A DNA stretch of 10,746 bases from positions 1 to 10,746 of the forward strand of contig CAYQAL010000028.1 in NCBI GenBank assembly GCA_964415465.1. Direction: 5' to 3'. Shown here piece by piece: positions 1-6,035 of this stretch (position 1 is the first letter of the stretch; every line of letters starts with the position of its first letter). The notes under the pieces were generated by a model. It saw only the letters and a program-made list of their open reading frames with translations, made no database searches and was not told the DNA's origin. Made by a program: the position numbers and the translations under genes. Source of the DNA: JAGOTP01 sp964415465 (GTDB lineage: Bacteria; Patescibacteriota; Patescibacteriia; 2-12-FULL-60-25).

Positions 1-10
1 CCGCCATGAA

Positions 11-36
11 TAAAACCGTCCGTAAGGGCGGTTTTA
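11..36 (+). terminator. Rho-independent terminator hairpin of an upstream gene
   Basis: An 11-bp stem (11-21 with 26-36, one G-T pair) closes on a GTAA loop. The right arm ends in TTTTA, and the left arm begins AAAA-like on the other strand, so the hairpin could act in both directions. It most likely ends a gene lying mostly left of the window. No coding region can be assigned to bases 1-10. Confidence 0.7.
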
Positions 37-39
37 TCA

Positions 40-69
40 TTGACGTGCTGTGTTTCGCTCGATTACCAT
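40..69 (+). promoter_or_regulatory. Possible sigma70-type promoter for the PhnB-like gene
   Basis: TTGACG (40-45, 5/6 to the -35 consensus) is followed after 18 bases by TACCAT (64-69, 4/6 to the -10). Transcription would start near base 76, only a few bases before the ATG at 79, giving a leaderless or almost leaderless mRNA. This agrees with the lack of a Shine-Dalgarno sequence. The -10 match is weak. Confidence 0.3.
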
Positions 70-78
70 TACACGTCT

Positions 79-504
79 ATGCCAACGATCAATCCGTACA
101 TAAACTTCAACGGAAATGCGGAAGAAGCGTTCACCTTTTATAAATCAGTATTCGGTGGAGCGTTCGGAACGATTGTTCGCTTCAAAGACATCGCCAGTGC
201 CGAATTTCCGGTACCGGAAAAAGAAGCAAATAAAATCATGCGCATTGTGTTACCAATTGGGAACAATGTGTTAATTGCCAATGACATTCCTGAAAGTCTG
301 GGGCGAGTAAACGAGCAGGAAAACCGCTCCAAAATAGCCGTTAACGTAGACAGCCGCGAAGAAGCGGACCAGGTTTTCAAAGGCCTTTCAGAAGGCGGAG
401 AAATTGAAATGCCTCCGTCTGACAGTCCATGGGGTTCCTACTTTGCCATGTTTAGAGACAAGTTTGGGATTGAGTGGACGGTAGAATTCAATTCAAACGT
501 CTAG
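79..504 (+). CDS. VOC / PhnB-like (glyoxalase-fold) protein
   Basis: This encodes a 141-residue cytosolic protein of the vicinal-oxygen-chelate superfamily, closest in style to PhnB / 3-dmu-9_3-mt proteins. Visible family features are an opening strand and helix with INFNGNAEEAFTFY (8-21), then SVFGG (23-27), the central NKIMRIVLPIGNNVLIAND (51-69), and the closing WGSYFAMFRDKFGIEW (118-133). Length is normal for the family. The usual start of the third strand is IMHA, and the His is a metal ligand in catalytic members; here that position is Arg55, so metal-dependent catalysis is doubtful. An in-frame TTG at 40 would add 13 residues, but the family alignment begins at MPTINPYI, so ATG 79 is preferred. 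The substrate cannot be read from the sequence. The gene is convergent with the minus-strand gene ending at 524. Confidence 0.85.
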   Translation: MPTINPYINFNGNAEEAFTFYKSVFGGAFGTIVRFKDIASAEFPVPEKEANKIMRIVLPIGNNVLIANDIPESLGRVNEQENRSKIAVNVDSREEADQVFKGLSEGGEIEMPPSDSPWGSYFAMFRDKFGIEWTVEFNSNV

Positions 505-523
505 GAAAAGCGATACACCCTTT

Positions 524-1207
524 CTATCTCGTGATGCTGGAGATCAACTCCAGAATAAAGGTGAGAATGACGGGGATCGCCATCAGACCGAAGAGCATGA
601 ACACATAGCGCGTATGAGCTACATGCTTTTGGCGATACTCGACAGACGTCGATTGGAGCTGCTCATTCGTCGCCCCTTCTAAGGCTTCAATCGCGATAGC
701 CGCGTCTTTGTACTTGTAGATCCGGTAGCGAAGCCCACGCACGAGCAGTAAAACGGTTTGTCGTGGAAGGGCAATTTGTTGGCCATTGAGCAAAAAACGC
801 GCATGCATATCTCTACCGTGACGTCTGTATCCAGCATGCACTTCTAAAACGGCTGCTCCTTCCTCTGTTAAGACATGAGCAAAAGGCAGTTCACGAACTG
901 TCTTAAAGGTTTCAGCGATTCCCCAGATACACAGGACTATACAAGCCGCAGTGAAGAGAGAAAATATGATCAGTTCCGTCATCTGAGTCGCGAGGGCGTT
1001 TCTCTCAGAAAAAACCAACACACTGTAAAAAACAAGAAGGAACGCGATTGCGACGATACCAGCAACTCGAAACTGCTTCGACTCTCTCTGCAACCGAGAG
1101 AATTGCCGCTCGCTCAGACGACCTTGCTTGTTTGCGTGTAGATCCTGCTCTGTCAGTTCGAGTGACCGAAGGAGTTGATTGGTATGCTCAACAGATGAAA
1201 CAAGCAT
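524..1207 (-). CDS. Three-helix membrane protein paired with the ABC-type ATPase
   Basis: This 227-residue protein belongs to no family I can name with confidence. Residues 1-46 are a charged, helical cytoplasmic segment. TM1 is about 48-66 and TM2 about 78-98. A soluble, beta-rich stretch (about 105-180) contains HARFLLNGQQIALPRQ and the motif RGLRYRIYKYKD. TM3 is about 202-223, near the C-terminus. The middle stretch resembles small beta domains with a Y-R-x-Y-[YK] motif in other bacterial membrane proteins, but that is a resemblance from memory. The ATG lies 11 bases after the stop of the ABC gene on the same strand, with no promoter or terminator between, so the two should be one transcript. 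It may be the membrane partner of that ATPase. No strong Shine-Dalgarno sequence is visible, consistent with re-initiation after the upstream gene. Confidence 0.75.
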   Translation of the reverse strand: MLVSSVEHTNQLLRSLELTEQDLHANKQGRLSERQFSRLQRESKQFRVAGIVAIAFLLVFYSVLVFSERNALATQMTELIIFSLFTAACIVLCIWGIAETFKTVRELPFAHVLTEEGAAVLEVHAGYRRHGRDMHARFLLNGQQIALPRQTVLLLVRGLRYRIYKYKDAAIAIEALEGATNEQLQSTSVEYRQKHVAHTRYVFMLFGLMAIPVILTFILELISSITR

Positions 1208-1218
1208 AGAATTGAAAT

Positions 1219-3564
1219 TTATCGCTTCTGAATCTCTCCCATCTTAATCACCTGCCGCTGACCTGACGTGTCTGCGCTGAATTTGGTGATCATTTCTTTG
1301 TTATGGGTGACACAGATAATCGTCATCCCAGGATTTTGTTGATGCATCCGTTCAAGCAATTCCCAAGCTTCGTCCGCCGTCTCCGGATCGAGACTTGCCG
1401 TCGGCTCATCTAAGAGAAGGATCTCTGGGCGCTTAATCAAGGCTCGTGCCAATCCGATGCGTAATGTTTCACCCCCTGAGGTGTAGCCCAACTTTTTATC
1501 GAGACGCGTCGCGAACCGCTCTAGACCGAGCTGATTCAATAATTCAACGATTTCCGCATCGCTTCGTTCAAGATGAGGGATCCAAAAACAAATATTCTCA
1601 CGCACTGTTCGCTCTGGAAAGGCATGAGGCTGCTGGTTTGCATAGGCCATGGCCGCATACAACGAATCTGGTCCATATTTCTTTACATTCGCGATTGGTT
1701 CACCGCCGATTTTCACTTCGCCATATTGGACAGGCAAAATATCAGCGATTTGTCGCAAAATCGTAGACTTTCCCGAGCCAGATTTACCTACTAAGAGTGT
1801 AAATGATCCACCCTTGATAGTCTCTGTTGCGCCTTTCAGAACATCGCGGAACCAAATATTCTCTAACGAAATATCACGTGAAGGTAATGCGCTGAACGGA
1901 AGACGCGCCTGTTCAAGTGGTCCATCCGGTGTGTCAAAGACTTCTTCATCTGAACCAATAAGCGTGTCCATTTTGCGAATACTATCTATGTGGTCACGAA
2001 CCCTTCCTTCAAAAAAGCTCGTAACCCTCCCGACTGGAGACATAACCGTTTTGACCGCATCGATTTGCCGAACCACTTCTTCCCCTTTCATACCGGCTCT
2101 GCTTTGCAAAAACTGACCAACCGCTCCAATAGCAATCCCAACCGCGGTTCTCGGCAAACGATGTTTCATTGATTCAACGATATTCGCTTTCCAATGGTGA
2201 CCTTCACCTTTCGCGGAAGCGTTCATGCTAGCCAAGACTCGACCAGACATATCGGCTGCGTTAGAAGAGACTTTAAGCGTCTCTGCCTCTTGACGATAGG
2301 CACGCGTTTCTCGGGCAAGCTTTTTCTGCTCTGCATCTTCTTCCTCTTTTTCTTCCCGTTCCCGTGCTTGCATCACACGCTCCGCATAACGAGCTGCCGC
2401 TACACCTGAAATAGCAGTTAATGCCATCGCCGGATGCATTCTCGTGAGTTCATACACAGATAAAACGGCCGACTGAGCGAGCGGCAACAGGTCAGCTACC
2501 CCATCCGTTAAGAACCAAAGGATCGCATCCGTACCTCGCTTAACGGCATTAATCATCTCGGTATCTGTCGCTGCCGGAGCGAATTCCCAACGTCGGAAAA
2601 AGATGGCATTCACTAACCGCTCATTTAATTTTGATCTCACCTCCTGTCTCAATTTCTGACTCGTATCATGATCAAGCTCGCGAGAGATATTTCCCGCTTC
2701 TTGAATCCCTAGCATAAGAAGGAAGCGATCGAATTCAAATCGGCCATCTTTCAAGTAGAAGTCTTTGCCCTGTCGATCAATACTTCGCCCCTGTTCAATC
2801 ACAAGATTCCCAAGAGCATAACGAAGGGCAGATGTACGAACAGACTTTGCTCCATACTTCGCCCATACCTTACGCATAACGCCGACCACCTCTTGAACCG
2901 TTGGGGTCCCTTCACGATTTGGTTCGGGAAGCGCAAAGCGTACGAGTCGTGCAGCATCATCAGCCGAACAACCAAACTCCTGAGCTAAAAACCACTCAAG
3001 CTGATGAGCGATTTCACGATACCGATCAGGCCGCTTTAATTCAGCCGCATGCGCTTTCTCGAAACTGCGGATTTCATCCAAAATAGCATAAGCGGTGATC
3101 GTCGCAGCAGATGCTTCTAAGAGCGGGTCGACTTCTGCCACCGCTTCTTTTTGATCTCCTTCTGGTATTCCAAGCTTTCCTAAGTCCTCTTTTACGGTCC
3201 CTTTCCAATGACTCGCCTTTTCTTTCCAACCAGCGTCTTCTAAATTGATCTGACGAACCCGACGCTCTCCTTTGGGCGTGACACGCGTCGCCATAGCCGT
3301 ACGCATGTCGTCGACGAGCGTAGAGAATTCCTGAGTGGACCGGCCTTCTGTTTCAAAAAATGCGTTCCAGCGTTTTTCTGCTTCTTGTTCATCTGGCGAA
3401 ACTCGACCAAGCGCCTCACGCGCAGCCTCCATTAATCGATCCGCATGAAACGAGGCCATGAGGTCGACCTTGGTGGAACCCATTTCCGCCGAGAGCTCAC
3501 GATGCACTGCGTGTGCATCTGGACGAACAGGCTGAGGCGAAGAAGGTCGATTTTCAAAAGACAT
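1219..3564 (-). CDS. ABC-type ATPase with a degenerate exporter-like membrane domain
   Basis: This encodes 781 residues. The C-terminal NBD (about 565-781) is complete: Walker A GKSGSGKS (593-600), Q-loop Gln644, signature TSGGE (695-699, instead of LSGGQ), Walker B ILLLDEP (715-721), D-loop SLD (724-726) and switch His754. ATP hydrolysis should be intact. Residues about 280-540 follow the order of an ABC-exporter membrane domain, including a conserved-looking R-x-x-L loop after 'TM2', a charged loop (about 398-432) between 'TM4' and 'TM5', and the usual linker into the NBD. However, only 346-372, 377-393 and 473-487 are even moderately hydrophobic. Residues 1-250 are a charged helical extension of unknown role. 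The protein may be peripheral or soluble. It is the first gene of a unit with the three-helix membrane protein. The start is the ATG at 3564; no good Shine-Dalgarno sequence is seen. Confidence 0.85.
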   Translation of the reverse strand: MSFENRPSSPQPVRPDAHAVHRELSAEMGSTKVDLMASFHADRLMEAAREALGRVSPDEQEAEKRWNAFFETEGRSTQEFSTLVDDMRTAMATRVTPKGERRVRQINLEDAGWKEKASHWKGTVKEDLGKLGIPEGDQKEAVAEVDPLLEASAATITAYAILDEIRSFEKAHAAELKRPDRYREIAHQLEWFLAQEFGCSADDAARLVRFALPEPNREGTPTVQEVVGVMRKVWAKYGAKSVRTSALRYALGNLVIEQGRSIDRQGKDFYLKDGRFEFDRFLLMLGIQEAGNISRELDHDTSQKLRQEVRSKLNERLVNAIFFRRWEFAPAATDTEMINAVKRGTDAILWFLTDGVADLLPLAQSAVLSVYELTRMHPAMALTAISGVAAARYAERVMQAREREEKEEEDAEQKKLARETRAYRQEAETLKVSSNAADMSGRVLASMNASAKGEGHHWKANIVESMKHRLPRTAVGIAIGAVGQFLQSRAGMKGEEVVRQIDAVKTVMSPVGRVTSFFEGRVRDHIDSIRKMDTLIGSDEEVFDTPDGPLEQARLPFSALPSRDISLENIWFRDVLKGATETIKGGSFTLLVGKSGSGKSTILRQIADILPVQYGEVKIGGEPIANVKKYGPDSLYAAMAYANQQPHAFPERTVRENICFWIPHLERSDAEIVELLNQLGLERFATRLDKKLGYTSGGETLRIGLARALIKRPEILLLDEPTASLDPETADEAWELLERMHQQNPGMTIICVTHNKEMITKFSADTSGQRQVIKMGEIQKR

Positions 3565-3594
3565 AGCGCTTGCTCAATAAAAATAGCCTGGTCT

Positions 3595-3600
3595 AGTATA
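3595..3600 (-). promoter_or_regulatory. -10 element (TATACT) of the ABC ATPase unit
   Basis: Read on the minus strand, TATACT lies about 30 bases before the ATG at 3564. This gives a predicted 5' leader of roughly 24 bases. No good -35 hexamer is found at 16-18 bases (TACCGT is weak). It sits back to back with the plus-strand -10 element at 3637-3642. Confidence 0.4.
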
Positions 3601-3611
3601 AAACACTTACC

Positions 3612-3642
3612 TTGAATACGGTAGCATCTGATTTGCTATACT
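3612..3642 (+). promoter_or_regulatory. Extended -10 promoter for the alpha/beta hydrolase gene
   Basis: TGC-TATACT (3634-3642) is an extended -10 element. TTGAAT (3612-3617) stands upstream with a 19-base spacer, longer than ideal, but the TGn motif can compensate. Predicted transcription start is near 3649, leaving a leader of about 37 bases before ATG 3687. That leader contains only a weak AAGAAG Shine-Dalgarno-like stretch. Confidence 0.5.
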
Positions 3643-3686
3643 CTTTTCGTGTAAAAGAGAATTTAGCCAAGAAGAAACCATAAGCT

Positions 3687-4307
3687 ATGAAACAACAGGT
3701 CTGGGTGATTCACGGTGGGAATGCGTTTGAGCGGTACGAAGACTATCTTGCGGCACTCAAAGCCAAGTCCGACATAACACTCGAACGACTTAGATCGAGT
3801 GACTGGAAGATGTCGTTAGAAACATGTCTTGGGAGCGAATTCGAGGTCTATGCACCGCACATGCCGAACAAACAAAATGCAAAATACCTTGAATGGAAGA
3901 TCTACTTTGAGAAACTGATTCCACTGATGAATGCTGAGGTCTTATTAATCGGTCATTCGTTAGGTGGAATCTTCTTGGCGAAATACTTGTCGGAAGAGCT
4001 GTTTCCAAAGAAGATCCTGGGCACGTTACTCGTGGCAGCCCCCTTTAACACACCAACCCATCATCCCTTGGCAGACTTTGTCCTAGGAGATCGGTTTACG
4101 TTATTTGCACAGCAGGCAGAGAAAATCTTGCTCTATCAGAGCGAAGATGACGTTGTCGTCCCTTATTCAAACGTGAACGAGTATCAGCGCGTTTTACCCC
4201 AAGCAATTCTCCGTCGTTTCTTGGACCGCGGTCATTTCAATGGGTCTACCTTTCCAGAGATCGTAGAAGACATCAGAATGCTGTCTACAAATACATCTCA
4301 CCATTAA
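3687..4307 (+). CDS. Small alpha/beta-hydrolase, RBBP9/YdeN-like serine hydrolase
   Basis: This 206-residue cytosolic protein has the alpha/beta-hydrolase fold. Strand 1 and oxyanion region are VWVIHGG (5-11). The nucleophile elbow is GHSLGG (89-94) with Ser91. The acid is most likely Asp155 in SEDDVVVPYS (152-161), and the base is His183 in DRGHFN. The catalytic triad is therefore complete. Size and motif spacing suit the RBBP9/YdeN group, which cleaves ester or amide bonds of mostly unknown natural substrates. There is no signal peptide or membrane segment. It is transcribed divergently from the ABC ATPase unit, so shared regulation is possible. Its TAA overlaps the stop of the opposite-strand gene at TTAA (4304-4307). 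Confidence 0.88.
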   Translation: MKQQVWVIHGGNAFERYEDYLAALKAKSDITLERLRSSDWKMSLETCLGSEFEVYAPHMPNKQNAKYLEWKIYFEKLIPLMNAEVLLIGHSLGGIFLAKYLSEELFPKKILGTLLVAAPFNTPTHHPLADFVLGDRFTLFAQQAEKILLYQSEDDVVVPYSNVNEYQRVLPQAILRRFLDRGHFNGSTFPEIVEDIRMLSTNTSHH

Positions 4308-4783
4308 CGAAAATAAATCAATCCGTAGACAAGGCCCCAGGCACAGACGGAAACGACGACTCCAAATAGAACGAGCTGCGCTAGGCATTTCGGGTCATGC
4401 TCGTCGATGCGCTTCAAGAGAAAACCGGTTGTTGCGGCTACAATCGCCAGTGGAACGGTTAACACCGTGCGATGCGGAATATGTTCGAAATCTTGGATCG
4501 AAGCGCTAATCATAGCGATACCAGCAGAAAAAATGAAGGTGCCGAAGACACGCTTCCAGATCCCATGCCGAAACAGCTTCTGACGGGAGACAATGAACTC
4601 TTCTGCCAAAGAGGAGAGGAAGAAGATCAGAGCTCCGGTGGTGCCAAGAATCAGAAATTTAGACGGATCTGTAGGATATTTGATGACGCTGCTCGCCATT
4701 AAACCGATGCCCACGAAGGTAAATAATGTGCAAACGAAGTGGGCGATCAGTTCAGAAGTGGGACGGTAGATAGACTGTTCCAT
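4304..4783 (-). CDS. Five-helix integral membrane protein, unknown function
   Basis: With the start at ATG 4783 the product has 159 residues. Predicted membrane helices lie at about 12-35, 43-62, 77-96, 105-123 and 134-156, with short basic loops such as SRQKLFRHGIWKR between TM2 and TM3. I recognise no family and see no catalytic motif. In-frame alternatives are ATG 4801 and TTG 4816. I prefer 4783 because AGAG stands 6 bases before it and because the likely promoter (-10 at 4829-4834) is too close to TTG 4816. ATG 4801 remains possible. The gene is divergent from the PAP2-like gene and convergent, with overlapping stops, with the hydrolase gene. Confidence 0.7.
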   Translation of the reverse strand: MEQSIYRPTSELIAHFVCTLFTFVGIGLMASSVIKYPTDPSKFLILGTTGALIFFLSSLAEEFIVSRQKLFRHGIWKRVFGTFIFSAGIAMISASIQDFEHIPHRTVLTVPLAIVAATTGFLLKRIDEHDPKCLAQLVLFGVVVSVCAWGLVYGLIYFR

Positions 4784-4828
4784 ATACAACTCTGTTAGCA
4801 TAAAGCTGAAAAGCAACTAGAGGCAAAT

Positions 4829-4857
4829 ATAGTACCCTATCTATTCGCTTGCACCAA
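4829..4857 (-). promoter_or_regulatory. Possible promoter of the five-helix membrane protein
   Basis: On the minus strand TTGGTG (4857-4852) and TACTAT (4834-4829) are separated by 17 bases. Each hexamer is only a partial match (3/6 and 4/6). Transcription would begin near 4822, which argues against the TTG at 4816 as the start codon. No convincing plus-strand promoter for the PAP2-like gene was found in the same interval. Confidence 0.3.
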
Positions 4858-4890
4858 TTCCTCCGATGTGGCCGTATCTATAGAGAGTAT

Positions 4891-5595
4891 ATGGGATTTT
4901 TTGACCGAATTCGCGAAGCCTATCGCATGGCTCACCTACACGAAGCCTTTTACAAGCAGCTTTTGCTTGGCGTAGGCGTGTTTCTCATCGGCATTGGCGC
5001 AAATATTGGCGCAAATATCTATGCGAGCCAGAAAGAGGCATTGGTTGTAAATGACTTGATCCTTGATCTGATTCCTGTTTTCAACATTACCTTTTTATAC
5101 GTCGAGGGAGCACTTCTGCTCATTCTCTTTTCTATTTTCTTAGCCTTCTATCGCCCGCAACGCCTCCCTTTCATGCTCAAGAGCATAGGCCTTTTCATCT
5201 TCATTCGTTCCTTTTTCATTATTTTAACCCACCTCTCCATTCCTCTCCCCCAAGGAGCAGCCGGCTATATCCAGCAGTTTGGAACCGTTACACAATTTTT
5301 TAGCTCAGGGAACGACTTGTTTTTTTCAGGTCATACAGGATTCCCGTTCTTACTTTCATTGATTTTCTGGCAAGATCGCTTGCTGCGGTATCTCTTTTTG
5401 GCTACCGCCTGCTTTTTTGGAGCCATTGTCTTACTTGGCCACGTACACTACTCGATCGATGTCTTTGCCGCGTTCTTCATCACCTACGCGATTCACGATT
5501 TGTCGGTCTGGCTCTTCACGAAGGATCATAAACTCTTCCACTTCATCAAACAGAAGATCGAAGACGCAAAAACACCCGCTCAGCCGCGAAGCTGA
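4891..5595 (+). CDS. PAP2_C / sphingomyelin-synthase-like membrane phosphatase or transferase
   Basis: This 234-residue integral membrane protein has about six helices. It carries the PAP2_C signatures: RSFFIILTHLSIPLP (106-120), matching the R-S...T-x-L-x-x-P block; NDLFFSGHTGFPF (141-153) with SGHT; and HVHYSIDVFAAF (184-195) with H-Y-x-x-D. The catalytic triad should be His148, His186 and Asp190. Known members either remove phosphate from lipid phosphates or move a phospho-headgroup between lipids. The sequence does not decide which, and the active site faces the outer side in known enzymes. An in-frame TTG at 4849 would add 14 residues with no hydrophobic or family support, so ATG 4891, preceded by GAGAG, is chosen. 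The first helix contains a 12-bp tandem repeat. The stop codon lies inside the downstream terminator. Confidence 0.85.
   Translation: MGFFDRIREAYRMAHLHEAFYKQLLLGVGVFLIGIGANIGANIYASQKEALVVNDLILDLIPVFNITFLYVEGALLLILFSIFLAFYRPQRLPFMLKSIGLFIFIRSFFIILTHLSIPLPQGAAGYIQQFGTVTQFFSSGNDLFFSGHTGFPFLLSLIFWQDRLLRYLFLATACFFGAIVLLGHVHYSIDVFAAFFITYAIHDLSVWLFTKDHKLFHFIKQKIEDAKTPAQPRS
4993..5016 (+). repeat. 12-bp perfect tandem duplication inside TM1 of the PAP2-like gene
   Basis: ATTGGCGCAAAT occurs twice in direct succession, encoding IGAN-IGAN in the first membrane helix. It is in frame and adds four residues (about one helical turn). The identity of both copies suggests a recent slippage event. Confidence 0.85.
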
Positions 5596-5612
5596 ACGGG
5601 TGTTTCGTTTTT
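5570..5612. terminator. Bidirectional terminator between the PAP2-like and beta-helix genes
   Basis: A long GC-rich stem (5570-5584 with 5591-5605, one A-C mismatch) closes on a CGCGAA loop. Plus strand: followed by CG and then TTTTT (5608-5612). Minus strand: GGGTG is followed by TTTTT. It can therefore stop both convergent genes. The TGA of the PAP2-like gene (5593-5595) lies in the right arm, so the last codons of that gene form the left arm. Confidence 0.85.
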
Positions 5613-5618
5613 ATCTCT

Positions 5619-6035
5619 CTAGCGAACGTACCCGAGCACACGGACGACCGACCACTGGAACGGACTCTGTGGCGTGGTGCGGAAGGTACGGCGGAACTGG
5701 GCGATTCCTTCTCGTTCAGCCGCCAGATTGCGCGTGAAGCGGATGCGATACATCAGCGTGTTCCAGGCCAAGTTCTCTTCGGCGTTCTGGAAGTTTGGAG
5801 CATGGCCGTAGATGGTGCGGAACGTAGCTAACGCGCGTGGCACCATCGAACGTTCGTAGGCCAAGTTACGCGTGAGTGGAATCTGACCGTTCGCGACCCG
5901 CTCAAGGTCTCCGACAGGGATCTGGTTCGCTGAACGACCTAAGACTTCTTGAAGATCGCGGAGAATGGCTTGTCGCTCACCGGTCCCAAGCGCACGACTT
6001 GCTGGATTGGTTCCCTGCTCAACGAAGGACTGAAC
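5619..6035 (-). other. C-terminal domain of the beta-helix protein, possible surface-retention module
   Basis: About 138 residues follow the Pro-rich linker. Characteristic stretches are GERQAILRDLQEVLGR, VANGQIPLTRNLAYER, TFRTIYGHAPNFQNAEENLAWN and TLMYRIRFTRNLAAEREG, ending FQWSVVRVLGYVR at the extreme C-terminus. R-N-L-A-x-E-R occurs twice (near residues 1208 and 1254), suggesting an internal duplication. Composition (Arg, Asn, Trp, Tyr, Phe) differs sharply from the Thr/Ser-rich body. I recall similar tails on CPR surface proteins but cannot name a family. Confidence 0.5.

Noticed and set aside
537..553. Perfect 6-bp hairpin CTGGAG-ATCAA-CTCCAG
   Set aside because: It lies in the coding part of the minus-strand gene and has no T-run on either side, so it is not a convincing terminator.
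875..1141. 88-codon open frame on + opposite the three-helix membrane gene
   Set aside because: The translation is highly charged with no recognisable structure; it is an antisense shadow of the minus-strand gene.
1649..2116. 155-codon open frame on + opposite the ABC ATPase gene
   Set aside because: It lies wholly antisense to a gene with clear motifs, has low-complexity translation with no domain, and has no promoter or start signal.
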